DNA of 64,000 nt from Desulfobacter sp. (GCA_028768525.1 CP054837.1:5452001-5516000), one strand, 5' to 3'; positions 42,184 to 51,475 are shown, numbered from the stretch's first letter. Notes: a model not told the origin generated them from the sequence alone. Program-made: numbers and translations.

Positions 42184-43608
42184 CTAAAGTTTTGATTTAA
42201 GCAGGGGGGTGACGATTTTGGGGTCGGCTTTTCCCCTGGTCTTTTTCATGATCTGGCCCATGAAAAAGCTGAACAATTTGGTTTTGCCGTTTCTGTAGGC
42301 TTCAGCTTCGTCCGGGTTTTCTTTGATGACATCCTCCACCATGACTTCCAGTTCGCCCTGGTCGGATACCTGTTCCAGGCCTTTTTCCTTGACAATGGCT
42401 TCCGGATCCTTGGCGGTTTCCGCCATCTCTTCGAAAACGGATTTGGCGGCCCTGGCGTTGATGCTGCCTTTTTCCATGAGGGCAAGGAGTTTGGAAAAGT
42501 CTGCGGCAGTTACCGGGGAGTCGGCAATATCCAGGCCCTTGGCATTGAGCATTCCCATGAGGTTGGTCATGGTCCAGTTGGCGGCCTGTTTGATGTTTTC
42601 AAGGGGGTGCACTGTTTCCTCGAAGAAATTGGCCATGTCCAGGCTGGCGGTGAGTACGCCGGCGTCATAGGCGGAGAGCTTGTACTCGTTGATGAACCGT
42701 TCTTTTTTTTCATCGGGCAGTTCGGGCATGGTGGCCTGTACATCCTGGATCCATTCTTGGTCCACGATGAGGGGGACCAGGTCGGGGTCGGGGAAGTACC
42801 GGTAGTCGTGGGCCTCTTCTTTGCCCCGCATGGAGGCGGTGCAGTTTTTGTTGGGATCCCAGAGCCGGGTTTCCTGAATGACCTTGTCGCCGTTTTCAAG
42901 TACATAGGTCTGGCGCTCGATTTCGTACCGGATGGCCTTTTCCACGTTTCTGAATGAATTAAGATTTTTCAGTTCGGTGCGGATGCCGAATTCTTCCTGG
43001 CCCACCGGGCGCAGGGAGACGTTGGCATCGCAGCGGAAACTGCCCTGTTCCATGTTGCCGTCGCAGACATCAATGTATTTGAGGATGGCGTGGAGCTTGC
43101 GCAGGTAAGCACCTGCTTCGGCTGCCGTGCGTATATCCGGCTCGGATACGATTTCGATGAGGGGCACGCCGGTGCGGTTCAGGTCCACCATGCTTTTGGC
43201 CCGGGCCGGGTCGTGGATCAGCTTGCCGGCATCCTCTTCCATGTGGATACGGGTGATGCCGATGCGCTTTTCACCGGCCTCTGTTTCAATGTCAAGATGG
43301 CCGAATTCCGCTATGGGCTGGGCGTATTGTGAGATCTGGTAGCCCTTGGGCAGGTCCGGGTAAAAATAGTTTTTACGGTCAAACCGGCTCTCTTCATTGA
43401 TTTGGCAGTTGGTGGCCAGGGCCGCTTTGATGGCAAAGGTGACGGCTTGTTTGTTTAGGACGGGGAGCACTCCCGGCATGCCGGTGCAGACCGGGCAGGT
43501 GTTGGCGTTGGGCGACCGGCCGAACTCGGTGGAGCAGTTGCAGAAGATTTTTGTCCGGGTCTTGAGCTGGGCGTGGACCTCAAGCCCGATCACTGGTTCA
43601 AAAGGCAT
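42184..43608 (-). CDS. gatB: Asp-tRNA(Asn)/Glu-tRNA(Gln) amidotransferase subunit B
   Basis: This 474-residue GatB binds the mischarged tRNA and activates its side-chain carboxylate. Landmarks: GLEVHAQLKTRTKIFC, CPVCTGMPGVLPVLN, RIHMEEDAGKLIHD, DLNRTGVPLIEIVSEPD and MEQGSFRCDANVSLRP, and the tail domain ends with KTRGKADPKIVTPLLKSKL. Length is normal. It is separated from gatC and gatA (30404-32205). Confidence 0.96.
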   Translation of the reverse strand: MPFEPVIGLEVHAQLKTRTKIFCNCSTEFGRSPNANTCPVCTGMPGVLPVLNKQAVTFAIKAALATNCQINEESRFDRKNYFYPDLPKGYQISQYAQPIAEFGHLDIETEAGEKRIGITRIHMEEDAGKLIHDPARAKSMVDLNRTGVPLIEIVSEPDIRTAAEAGAYLRKLHAILKYIDVCDGNMEQGSFRCDANVSLRPVGQEEFGIRTELKNLNSFRNVEKAIRYEIERQTYVLENGDKVIQETRLWDPNKNCTASMRGKEEAHDYRYFPDPDLVPLIVDQEWIQDVQATMPELPDEKKERFINEYKLSAYDAGVLTASLDMANFFEETVHPLENIKQAANWTMTNLMGMLNAKGLDIADSPVTAADFSKLLALMEKGSINARAAKSVFEEMAETAKDPEAIVKEKGLEQVSDQGELEVMVEDVIKENPDEAEAYRNGKTKLFSFFMGQIMKKTRGKADPKIVTPLLKSKL

Positions 43609-43660
43609 ATCTTTGTTGATTCCTTATATTTTCCATTACTTGAAATATTAACAGCCTTCC

Positions 43661-43689
43661 TTTATAACCTTGATACTTTGAATAATCAA
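43661..43689 (-). promoter_or_regulatory. promoter of gatB
   Basis: On the minus strand TTGATT (43684-43689), 17 bases, then TATAAA (43661-43666), 53 bases before the gatB ATG. It occupies the divergent spacer with the DUF2065/queA operon. Confidence 0.58.
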
Positions 43690-43720
43690 TATAATTGTTT
43701 TACCCAGGGAGCGGAAGTGG

Positions 43721-43789
43721 ATGGTGAAACGCCGGCGGCCGATTTTTATAAGTATTTTCAGCTTGACCGGGTTTGTGCTTGCAAAATAG
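43721..43789 (+). CDS. possible 22-residue membrane peptide (doubtful)
   Basis: ATG at 43721 with GGGAG nine bases upstream opens a short frame, MVKRRRPIFISIFSLTGFVL, then AK and TAG. The basic start and hydrophobic remainder are consistent with a single membrane helix or a truncated signal peptide. No homologue is known to me. The rest of the 43609-43856 spacer has no gene I can support. Confidence 0.2.
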   Translation: MVKRRRPIFISIFSLTGFVLAK

Positions 43790-43856
43790 GGGCTGAACAG
43801 ATAAAACAAGGACCTTTTGGGACGATAACCCTAGGGAATGATAAGGAATAATTTCC

Positions 43857-44048
43857 ATGAAATTCTTTTTTTGCGTCATGGGCATGGTCATGATTGTGGA
43901 GGGCCTGCCCTATTTTGCCTGTCCGGACAAGATGCGGCAGATGGTTGCTGTGGTGCTGGGCCTGGATGACGGGACCTTGAGGCGGTTCGGCTTTTTCATG
44001 ATGCTGGCCGGGCTGGGCGTGGTTTACCTCGCCATGGGAGGGGCCTGA
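43857..44048 (+). CDS. DUF2065-family small membrane protein
   Basis: This 63-residue protein has two hydrophobic segments (FFFCVMGMVMIVEGLPYF and FFMMLAGLGVVYLA) separated by a short loop, like the YjeT/DUF2065 family. Function is unknown. The stop overlaps the queA start (TGATG at 44046-44050), so it is probably translated with queA. Confidence 0.75.
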   Translation: MKFFFCVMGMVMIVEGLPYFACPDKMRQMVAVVLGLDDGTLRRFGFFMMLAGLGVVYLAMGGA

Positions 44049-45112
44049 TGTTTCAATTGTCCGATTATGATTACCACCTGCCCGAGAAACTCATCGCCCA
44101 GCGGCCCTGCGGTGAGAGGAGCCAGTCCCGGCTGCTGCGGGTAAAGCGGGAACTTGGCCGGTTTTCCCATCATAAGTTTTTTGAACTTGAGAGCTTTTTG
44201 AATCCCGGGGATTTGCTGGTGGTCAACAATACCCGTGTGATTCCGGCCAGGCTGATGGGGCAGAAGGAATCCGGCGGCCGGGTGGAGGTGCTGATCATCG
44301 ATTATGCCGCCGGCATGAAGCATCTTGATGAGACCGGGGTGTTTCAGTGCGACTGCCTGCTCAGGGCATCCCGGCGGCCCAAACCGGGGACCGTGCTTTT
44401 CATGGAAGGGGGGATACGGGCCCGGGTGGTCTCCCACAGGGAAAGGGTCTCGGCGGTGGCCTTTGAAGACGGTCCGGCATTCATCGACCGCCTGAAGGGA
44501 AACGGCCAGATTCCCCTGCCGCCGTATATAAAGCGGTATGGAGATCCGGAACAGGCTGAAAAGGATAAGAAGAATTACCAGACCGTATATGCTGAGGCCG
44601 ACGGGGCTGTGGCCGCCCCTACGGCCGGCCTGCATTTTACGGAACGGCTCATGGCCGGGCTTCAAGCCAAAGGGGTGGGGGTGGCCCGGATTACCCTGCA
44701 CGTGGGGTATGGCACCTTTGTGCCGGTAAGGGTGGCGGATATCCGGGACCATGAGATCCACTCCGAATTTTTTACAGTATCCCAAGAGGCGGCCCGGATG
44801 ATCAATGAGACAAAGGCCAGGGGCGGACGGGTGGTCGCCGTTGGAACAACCTCGGTGCGGACCCTGGAATTTATTGCCGGTGAGGACGGGCGGGTGGCGG
44901 CAGGGGCTGGCCAGTGCAACCTGTTCATTTATCCTGGGTACCGGTTTAAGTGTGTGGATGCCATGGTGACCAATTTCCATCTGCCCAAGTCCACGCTGCT
45001 CATGTTGATTTCCGCCTTTTACGACCGCAAGAAAATTCTGGACGCCTATGGGCTTGCCGTGGATGAAAAATATCGGTTTTTCAGTTACGGTGACGCCATG
45101 TTTATTGAGTAA
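44048..45112 (+). CDS. queA: S-adenosylmethionine:tRNA ribosyltransferase-isomerase
   Basis: This 354-residue enzyme converts preQ1 in tRNA to epoxyqueuosine. Diagnostic stretches: YHLPEKLIAQRPCGERSQSR, LLVVNNTRVIPARL, LPPYIKRYG, AAPTAGLHFTERL and VGTTSVRTLEF. Length fits (about 350). Followed by tgt 12 bases downstream, so the last steps of queuosine synthesis are grouped. Confidence 0.96.
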   Translation: MFQLSDYDYHLPEKLIAQRPCGERSQSRLLRVKRELGRFSHHKFFELESFLNPGDLLVVNNTRVIPARLMGQKESGGRVEVLIIDYAAGMKHLDETGVFQCDCLLRASRRPKPGTVLFMEGGIRARVVSHRERVSAVAFEDGPAFIDRLKGNGQIPLPPYIKRYGDPEQAEKDKKNYQTVYAEADGAVAAPTAGLHFTERLMAGLQAKGVGVARITLHVGYGTFVPVRVADIRDHEIHSEFFTVSQEAARMINETKARGGRVVAVGTTSVRTLEFIAGEDGRVAAGAGQCNLFIYPGYRFKCVDAMVTNFHLPKSTLLMLISAFYDRKKILDAYGLAVDEKYRFFSYGDAMFIE

Positions 45113-45124
45113 AGAGAGTATAAA

Positions 45125-46258
45125 ATGCTGACATTTGATTTGTATAAGGACAACGGCAGGGAAGGTCGGGGGGAGGACCGGACCCGGCTGGGGAAAATTA
45201 CCACGGCCCACGGCCAGATTGAAACCCCGATTTTCATGCCCGTGGGAACGGTGGGATCGGTAAAGGCGGTGTCCAAGGAGGACCTGGATCACTGCGGTGC
45301 CCAGATTATCCTGGGCAATACCTATCATCTCTACCTGCGCCCGGGGTGCGAGGTGATTGAGCCCATGGGCGGCCTGCATAAGTTCATTGCCTGGGACAAG
45401 CCCATGCTCACCGATTCCGGCGGGTTCCAGTTTTTTTCCCTGGCCAAGCTGGCCAAGTTTACCGATGAGGGGGTTCATTTCCAGTCCCATATTAACGGGT
45501 CCCGCCATTTCTTCTCCCCGGAGCGGGCCGTGGAAATCCAGATGATCCTGGGATCGGATATCATGATGTCCCTGGACTGGTGCATTGCCCAGCCGGCCAC
45601 TGAAAAGCAGACTGTGGACGCCCTGAATATGACCACCGCCTGGGCCAAACGGGGGTATGACTACTGGCAGGAAAAGGGCGGGGTCAATAACCTTTTCGGA
45701 ATTGTCCAGGGTGGGATGTACAAGGACCTGCGCTCCCTTTCCGCCGAGCAGATCACGGCCATTGATTTTCCCGGCTTTGCCATCGGCGGCCTTTCCGTGG
45801 GCGAACCCACCGAGGTGATGTACGAGATGGCTGACCATACCCTGCCGCTGCTGCCCCGTAACAAGCCCAGGTACATCATGGGGGTGGGCACCCCGGAAAA
45901 TCTGGTGACCCTGGCGGGCATGGGCTGCGACATGTTCGACTGTGTCATGCCCTCCCGGAACGCCAGGAACGGCAAGCTGTTCACAAGCAAGGGGGACATC
46001 AATATCCCCAATGCCAAATACATCACGGACGAACGGCCCATTGATGAAAACTGCAATTGCTACACCTGCCGGAACTACACCCGGGCCTACCTGCGCCATT
46101 TGTACAAGGCAAAGGAACTGCTCGCCTACCGGCTGAACACCATTCACAATCTCTATTATTACCTTGACCTCATGGCAAAAATACGCCATGCAATAAAAGA
46201 AGATCGTTTTATGGAATTCAAAAGGGAATTTTTTGCTGAAAGGAATGCAAAGGGATGA
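45125..46258 (+). CDS. tgt: queuine tRNA-ribosyltransferase
   Basis: This 377-residue enzyme exchanges guanine for preQ1 at tRNA position 34. Catalytic and substrate-binding parts: TDSGGFQFFSLAKLAKFTDE, DIMMSLDWCIAQP, GIVQGGMYKDLRSLSAEQ and FDCVMPSRNARNG with the nucleophilic Asp. The zinc site CNCYTCRNYTRAYLRH is present. It overlaps the start of the aminotransferase gene by 4 bases. Confidence 0.96.
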   Translation: MLTFDLYKDNGREGRGEDRTRLGKITTAHGQIETPIFMPVGTVGSVKAVSKEDLDHCGAQIILGNTYHLYLRPGCEVIEPMGGLHKFIAWDKPMLTDSGGFQFFSLAKLAKFTDEGVHFQSHINGSRHFFSPERAVEIQMILGSDIMMSLDWCIAQPATEKQTVDALNMTTAWAKRGYDYWQEKGGVNNLFGIVQGGMYKDLRSLSAEQITAIDFPGFAIGGLSVGEPTEVMYEMADHTLPLLPRNKPRYIMGVGTPENLVTLAGMGCDMFDCVMPSRNARNGKLFTSKGDINIPNAKYITDERPIDENCNCYTCRNYTRAYLRHLYKAKELLAYRLNTIHNLYYYLDLMAKIRHAIKEDRFMEFKREFFAERNAKG

Positions 46259-47439
46259 CCATTGCTAAAAAAATAGAAAAAACAATTGAAACCTCTTCCT
46301 GGATCCGGAAGATGTTTGAAGCCGGTGCCCGGCTCAAGGCGGAGCACGGGGCGGAGAATGTATTTGATTTTTCCCTGGGAAACCCCAACCTGGAGCCGCC
46401 TGAAGCCTTCCGGGCGGCCATGGCTGCGGCGGCACAGGATACCACCCCCGGTCTCCACGGCTATATGCCCAATGCGGGATATCCCCATGTGCGGGAAGCC
46501 ATTGCCCAAACCGTTTGTGCCTACCAGGGCAAGGATGTGACCGCCGACGATATTATTATGACCTGCGGGGCGGCCGGCGGTTTGAACATCGTCTGCAAGG
46601 CCCTGCTCAACCCCGGTGAAGAGGTGCTGGTGCCCGCCCCCTATTTTGTGGAGTACGGCGCTTACGCCGACAACCACGGCGGGGTGCTTAAAACCGTTGC
46701 CACAGGGGCTGGGTTCGGCCTGGATATGGATACCCTGGAAAAGGGCATTACGGAACAGACCCGGATTGTGCTCATCAATTCCCCCAACAACCCCACCGGT
46801 GCCGTGTACACCCGTGAGGAACTGGCGGCCCTGGGCGACCTGCTCCGGAAAAAATCAAAGGAACTGGGCCGGGTGATTTACCTGGTCTCCGACGAGCCCT
46901 ATACCCGGATTATCTTTGACGGCACCGAGGTGCCGCCGGTGTTTGAGTTCTACGAGGAGTCCATTGTGGTCACCTCACACTCCAAGGATCTCTCCCTGGC
47001 CGGTGAGCGCATCGGGTATGTAACGGTGAATCCAGAAGCACAGTACCGGGGCGCCCTGGTGGGCGCCATGACCCTGGCCAACCGGACCCTGGGATTTGTC
47101 AATGCGCCGGCCATGATCCAGCGGGTGCTGCCGGATCTCCAGGACGCCAGCGTGGATATCAATGCCTATAAGCGGAAGCGGGACCTGCTGGTAGAGGGAC
47201 TGCAGGGTGCAGGTTACGAGTTTGACGTGCCCAAGGGAACCTTTTATCTCTTTGTGAAATCTCCCTTAAAGGATGACGTGGAATTTGTCAGGATACTCCA
47301 GGAAGAACTGATCCTGGCCGTGCCCGGCAGCGGATTCGGCGGGCCCGGTTATTTCCGCCTGGCCTTCTGCGTTGACGATCGTACCATTACTGCAGCCATG
47401 CCTGGCTTTAACCGGGCCATGGAAAAACTTTCCAAATAG
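46255..47439 (+). CDS. pyridoxal-phosphate aminotransferase, class I/II
   Basis: This 394-residue fold-type I aminotransferase resembles aspartate/aromatic aminotransferases. Cofactor-binding features: the phosphate-loop TCGAAGGLN, the motif NSPNNPTGAVYT, SDEPYTRIIFDG and the lysine in SHSKDLSLAGERIGY. The C-terminal arginine region PGSGFGGPGYFRLAFC is also present. The substrate cannot be told from sequence; close relatives in anaerobes act on aspartate. The ATGA overlap with tgt suggests co-translation. Confidence 0.85.
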   Translation: MTIAKKIEKTIETSSWIRKMFEAGARLKAEHGAENVFDFSLGNPNLEPPEAFRAAMAAAAQDTTPGLHGYMPNAGYPHVREAIAQTVCAYQGKDVTADDIIMTCGAAGGLNIVCKALLNPGEEVLVPAPYFVEYGAYADNHGGVLKTVATGAGFGLDMDTLEKGITEQTRIVLINSPNNPTGAVYTREELAALGDLLRKKSKELGRVIYLVSDEPYTRIIFDGTEVPPVFEFYEESIVVTSHSKDLSLAGERIGYVTVNPEAQYRGALVGAMTLANRTLGFVNAPAMIQRVLPDLQDASVDINAYKRKRDLLVEGLQGAGYEFDVPKGTFYLFVKSPLKDDVEFVRILQEELILAVPGSGFGGPGYFRLAFCVDDRTITAAMPGFNRAMEKLSK

Positions 47440-47463
47440 AAATACGTCATAGGGGAACTGATT

Positions 47464-47814
47464 ATGCATGAAATGGGTATTGCCGAACAACTGGTAAAGA
47501 TTGCGCTGGATGCCATTCCCGATGATATTGAAAATCCCAAAGTGGAGATTCTGAACCTGCGTATCGGCAAGCTGGCCGCCGTGGTGGAGCACAGTTTGAC
47601 CTTTTGCATGGAAATTATCACCAAGGATACCCCCCTGGACGGGGTGAAACTGGCCGTTGAACAGGTGCCGGTGAAAATCCAATGCCTCAACTGCCAAAAG
47701 GAATGGGAAACCGACGCCCCCATGTTCAAATGTCCGGACTGCGGGGACGGGGAAGTGAAGATGCTGACGGGCCGGGAAATTGAAATCTCCTCCATGGAGC
47801 TGGCCGACGACTGA
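47464..47814 (+). CDS. hypA: hydrogenase nickel insertion protein HypA
   Basis: This 116-residue HypA has the invariant N-terminus MHEMGIAEQLVKIA, whose His2 helps bind nickel, and a zinc ribbon C-x2-C...C-x2-C (CLNCQKEW, CPDCGDG). It delivers nickel to [NiFe] hydrogenase precursors together with HypB, which follows 19 bases downstream. Confidence 0.95.
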   Translation: MHEMGIAEQLVKIALDAIPDDIENPKVEILNLRIGKLAAVVEHSLTFCMEIITKDTPLDGVKLAVEQVPVKIQCLNCQKEWETDAPMFKCPDCGDGEVKMLTGREIEISSMELADD

Positions 47815-47833
47815 TAGAATCGAGGAAAATCCA

Positions 47834-48499
47834 ATGGAAATAAATATTCAAAAACGTGTACTGGAAAAAAATCTGACCGATGCGGAAAAAAACCGCGCCT
47901 TTTTTAAAGAGCAGAAGGTGTTTGTTCTGAATATGATGTCGTCTCCGGGCTCCGGAAAAACCGAGACCCTGTGCAAAACCCTGGCCCGGCTTATGCCCGG
48001 GGTGAGGGTGGGGGTGATTGTGGGGGATGTCTGCACCACCAACGACGCCGACCGACTGGAGGTGACAGGCGCCAAGGTCACCCAGATCAATACGGACCAG
48101 TTCGGCGGGGACTGCCATCTGGCCGCCCACCTCATTGACGCCTCGGCCCGGGAACTGGGCTGCGATGACCTGGATCTGCTCATTGTTGAGAATATCGGGA
48201 ACCTGGTCTGTCCGGCGGAGTTTGATATCGGAGAGGATGCCCGGGCAGTCGTGCTCAGCGTCACCGAAGGGGAAGACAAACCCCTGAAATACCCCCTGAT
48301 GTTCCAGGTGGCCGATGCTGCCATTTTAAATAAAATCGATCTGCTGCCCTACCTGGATTTTGACGCGCCCCTGGCTGTGGAAAACATGAAGCAGGTCCAC
48401 CCGGGGATGCCGGTATTTGAAATTTCAGCCAAGACCGAGGAGGGGTTTGAACCCTGGCTGGAATGGCTGAGAACAAAGGTTAAGGAAAAACTAGGTTAG
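47834..48499 (+). CDS. hypB: hydrogenase maturation GTPase HypB
   Basis: This protein of about 221 residues has the P-loop SSPGSGKTETL, switch/metal region VGDVCTTNDADRL, NTDQFGGDCHLAA, the Walker B-like LLIVENIGNLVCP and NKIDLL guanine specificity motif. There is no N-terminal histidine-rich nickel-storage extension. The start is the ATG at 47834, which gives the family N-terminus; an earlier in-frame start would add residues out of keeping with it. The hydrogenase genes are not in the window. Confidence 0.95.
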   Translation: MEINIQKRVLEKNLTDAEKNRAFFKEQKVFVLNMMSSPGSGKTETLCKTLARLMPGVRVGVIVGDVCTTNDADRLEVTGAKVTQINTDQFGGDCHLAAHLIDASARELGCDDLDLLIVENIGNLVCPAEFDIGEDARAVVLSVTEGEDKPLKYPLMFQVADAAILNKIDLLPYLDFDAPLAVENMKQVHPGMPVFEISAKTEEGFEPWLEWLRTKVKEKLG

Positions 48500-48520
48500 T
48501 GATGTAAAAGGAGGGATATC

Positions 48521-49387
48521 ATGGAAATAAAACCCACGGCATTTGCAGGATCATGGTACCCGGGATCGGCGGATGAATGTGAGGCGGCCATCCGTGAGTT
48601 TTCGGATCCGGCACCCGATCCGGGAGAACATATCGGCGGGATCGTTCCCCATGCCGGATGGGTCTATTCCGGCGCCATTGCCTGCCGGGTCATCGCTTCC
48701 CTGGTATCCCCCACCGCAGAGGCTCCGGATACCATTGTATTATTCGGGGCCCATATGCACCCCGGTTCCCAGGCATTTATCCTCGGGTCCGGTGCCGTGG
48801 ATACCCCTGTGGGTCCGATTGAGGCCGACCAGGACCTGGCGGCTTATATGGGGAAACTACTTGCCGATACCGGCCATGATATCCGATCCATTCCCCCGTC
48901 AAGATTTCCGGATGATAATACCCTGGAACTCCAGTATCCCTTTATCCGCCATTTTTTCCCCGATACAAAGCTTGTTGCATGCGGGGTGCCGCCTTCGGGC
49001 CTTGCAGCCCTAATGGGCGAGGCGGCTGTGGACGGGGCAACCTCACTTGGGCGGCGCATCCGCATCCTGGGATCCACGGACATGACCCACTACGGCCCCA
49101 ATTTCGGGTTTGAACCGGCCGGAAGGGGGCCGAAGGCTGTCGAATGGGTGAAAGAGGAGAATGATGCCGCTGCCATAGGGGCGTTGATCCGGATGGATGT
49201 GTCCGGCATTATTGAGCAGGGCCTGTCCAACCATAATATGTGCTGCGCAGGGGCTGCGGCTGCCGCAGTGGCGGCCTGTAAAAAAATAGGCGCAGCCAAG
49301 GGAATCTGTCTTGACTACGCCTCAAGTTACGATCTCTCCCGCGCCTCAAGCTTTGTGGGGTATTGCGGGATGGTGTATCCTGTATAG
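48521..49387 (+). CDS. Memo-family protein (AmmeMemoRadiSam system protein B)
   Basis: This 288-residue protein has the family features FAGSWYPGSADECEAAI, GIVPHAGWVYSGAIACRV and DTIVLFGAHMHPGS, and the metal-binding-like residues of Memo proteins, including STDMTHYGPNFGFEP. In other genomes Memo is grouped with an AMMECR1 protein and a radical SAM protein; neither is visible nearby, and the exact function is uncertain. Its TAG directly abuts the gltX stop (TTA at 49388), with zero spacing between the convergent genes. Confidence 0.88.
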   Translation: MEIKPTAFAGSWYPGSADECEAAIREFSDPAPDPGEHIGGIVPHAGWVYSGAIACRVIASLVSPTAEAPDTIVLFGAHMHPGSQAFILGSGAVDTPVGPIEADQDLAAYMGKLLADTGHDIRSIPPSRFPDDNTLELQYPFIRHFFPDTKLVACGVPPSGLAALMGEAAVDGATSLGRRIRILGSTDMTHYGPNFGFEPAGRGPKAVEWVKEENDAAAIGALIRMDVSGIIEQGLSNHNMCCAGAAAAAVAACKKIGAAKGICLDYASSYDLSRASSFVGYCGMVYPV

Positions 49388-50794
49388 TTATTCAGCGTTG
49401 CTGCCGGCAAAGGCGGCTGCTTTTTCGATGCGCTGAACGGTCTTTTCTTTGCCCAGGGCCAGAAGCATTTCAAATATGCCGGGGCTGACGGTGGTGCCGG
49501 TAACGGCCACCCGCAGGGGCTGGGCGATTTTCCCGAAGCCCAGGGCGGTTTCTTCCATTACGGCCTTGAACAGGGTTTCCAGATTTTCATGGGTGTACTC
49601 GTCCAGGGCGGCGATGCCCTCGGCGCACCGGGTCAGCAGGGAAGCGGCCTCGGGCTTGAGGAATTTTTTGGCAGCCTTTTCCTCGAATTCAACCTCATCC
49701 TTATAGTAGAATTGAGCGGCTTCGGCCATTTCCACCAGGGTTTTACTCCTGGGCTGGAGGGTTTCGATAACCCCGTGGGTGAAGGTGTCGTCTTGGGCGT
49801 CTATTCCCAGTTCGGCCAGGTGGTCCAGAAGGGGGGCGGCCAGTTCTGCCGGGCTTTTTTTCTGGATGTGTTTGGCGTTGAGGGAGTACAGCTTGTCCAT
49901 GTCGAACATGGAGGCGGACCGTCCCAGGTGCTCCAGGTCGAATTTTTCAATGAGCTCCTCCCGCTCAAAGAACTCCTGGTCGCCGTGGGACCAGCCCAGG
50001 CGGACCAGGTAGTTGATCAAGGCGTCGGCCAGGAATCCCATCTTTTTATATTCGCCCACGGACATGGCGCCGTGGCGTTTGGACAGCCGGGATTTATCCG
50101 ATCCCAGGACCATGGGCACATGGCCGAATACCGGCATGTCTGCCCCCAGGGCCTGATAGATGAGCATCTGCTTGGGGGTGTTGACCAGGTGGTCATCCCC
50201 CCGGACAATGGTGTTTATGCCCATGGTGATGTCATCAATGACCACGGCCAGGTTGTACATGGCCACCCCGTTGCTCCGCTGGATGATAAAGTCGTCGATT
50301 TCTGCATTCTGGAAGGCGGTGCTGCCCTTGACAATGTCTTCCACCACGGTGACCCCGGTGTCCGGGGTTTTTAGACGCACCACGGTGTTTTCCCCTTTTT
50401 TAAGCCCGCGGTTCCGGCATTTTCCGTTGTACATAGGCTTGAGTCCCTTGGCCTTGGCCTCCTCGCGCATGGCGTTGACCTCTTCGGGGGAGCAGTCGCA
50501 ATAATAGGCATGGCCGGATTCCACCAGCCGGTCGATGTATTCATTATAAATATCGTGGCGCTGGGTCTGGAAGTAGGGGCCGTCGTCCCAGTCCATGCCC
50601 AGCCATTCCATGGATTCCAGGATGGCGTCCACGGACTCCTTGGTGGAGCGGACCTCGTCGGTGTCTTCGATGCGCAGAACGAATTTGCCATTGGTTTTCC
50701 GGGCATAGAGCCAGTTGAACAATGCGGTTCTTGCCCCGCCGATATGCAGGTAGCCCGTGGGGGAGGGGGGGAAACGGGTAATGATGGGATCCAT
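49388..50794 (-). CDS. gltX: glutamyl-tRNA synthetase
   Basis: This 468-residue class I synthetase has RFPPSPTGYLHIGGARTALF with the HIGH-type site and KSRLSKRHGAM as the KMSK-type site. The zinc-like ribbon (YCDCSPEEVNAM...KCRN) is intact, and the C-terminal anticodon-binding domain is complete. With GatCAB in the same window it probably charges tRNA(Gln) with glutamate for transamidation as well (inferred). Confidence 0.96.
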   Translation of the reverse strand: MDPIITRFPPSPTGYLHIGGARTALFNWLYARKTNGKFVLRIEDTDEVRSTKESVDAILESMEWLGMDWDDGPYFQTQRHDIYNEYIDRLVESGHAYYCDCSPEEVNAMREEAKAKGLKPMYNGKCRNRGLKKGENTVVRLKTPDTGVTVVEDIVKGSTAFQNAEIDDFIIQRSNGVAMYNLAVVIDDITMGINTIVRGDDHLVNTPKQMLIYQALGADMPVFGHVPMVLGSDKSRLSKRHGAMSVGEYKKMGFLADALINYLVRLGWSHGDQEFFEREELIEKFDLEHLGRSASMFDMDKLYSLNAKHIQKKSPAELAAPLLDHLAELGIDAQDDTFTHGVIETLQPRSKTLVEMAEAAQFYYKDEVEFEEKAAKKFLKPEAASLLTRCAEGIAALDEYTHENLETLFKAVMEETALGFGKIAQPLRVAVTGTTVSPGIFEMLLALGKEKTVQRIEKAAAFAGSNAE

Positions 50795-50912
50795 ATATTT
50801 TCTCCAATATTCTATAAATAGATCGGTTAGTTAGTATAAATAAATGGTGTAAAATCGACGCCTTATCTACCATAAAATGTGGACTCCGGCAATAAAAGAA
50901 TTTCTATTATTC

Positions 50913-50941
50913 TTGACAGGTTGTGAAAATTGGGGTAGATA
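50913..50941 (+). promoter_or_regulatory. possible promoter of rpmF-acpP operon
   Basis: TTGACA (50913-50918), 17 bases, then TAGATA (50936-50941), 71 bases upstream of rpmF. The -35 is perfect and the -10 weak. The remainder of the 50795-51011 spacer shows no gene. Confidence 0.45.
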
Positions 50942-51011
50942 TGTTTGTTTTATTATTTTGGTGAAAAATAATTGAAATGTAAATAAAAAGATATAGTTAG
51001 GAGAAAATCAA

Positions 51012-51197
51012 ATGGCAGTACCTAAGCAGAAAAGCTCCAAGGCAAGAGGAAGAAAAAGAAGAACTCATTACAAAACCAGCGCTCCCACCGTCAGCGTATG
51101 CCCCGAGTGCCAGGAGCCCAAGCTCCCCCACACCGCCTGCCCTGAGTGCGGCGCCTACAAGGATAGAAACGTAAACGACAGTGCTGAAGACGAATAA
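51012..51197 (+). CDS. rpmF: 50S ribosomal protein L32
   Basis: This 61-residue L32 begins AVPKQKSSKARGRKRRTHYK and has the zinc form CPECQEPKLPHTACPECGAY with four cysteines. Length is typical. It opens the operon through nusB. Confidence 0.96.
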   Translation: MAVPKQKSSKARGRKRRTHYKTSAPTVSVCPECQEPKLPHTACPECGAYKDRNVNDSAEDE

Positions 51198-51219
51198 ATC
51201 CTTAAAGAGGAGTGCGGGC

Positions 51220-51453
51220 ATGACCGTTGAAACCAAAATTAAAAAAGTGATTGCTGAAAAGATTCCGGATATTGATATTGATGACGTGGTGCCGGAAGCA
51301 TCCCTGATTGAAGACCTGGGTGCGGATTCCCTGACCATTGTTGAACTCGTCATGTCCATGGAAGAAGTCTTTGAAATTGAAATCGATGACGACGACGCCG
51401 AAAAACTTGTGACGGTGCAGGATGCCATCGATTACATCAAGGCAAAATCTTAA
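51220..51453 (+). CDS. acpP: acyl carrier protein
   Basis: This protein of about 77 residues has the phosphopantetheine attachment motif GADSLTIVELVM and the acidic helix EEVFEIEIDDDDAEKL. I start at the ATG at 51220 (GAGG 8-11 bases upstream) rather than at an earlier GTG that overlaps the rpmF end. The genes usually between rpmF and acpP (plsX, fabH, fabD, fabG) and the following fabF are absent. Confidence 0.95.
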   Translation: MTVETKIKKVIAEKIPDIDIDDVVPEASLIEDLGADSLTIVELVMSMEEVFEIEIDDDDAEKLVTVQDAIDYIKAKS

Positions 51454-51475
51454 ATTTTAATCGGGATCAGGCAGG

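Noticed and set aside
44024..46189. 721-codon open frame antisense to queA and tgt
   Set aside because: queA and tgt are certain by motif. The antisense product is a His/Gly/Pro-rich shadow without domains.
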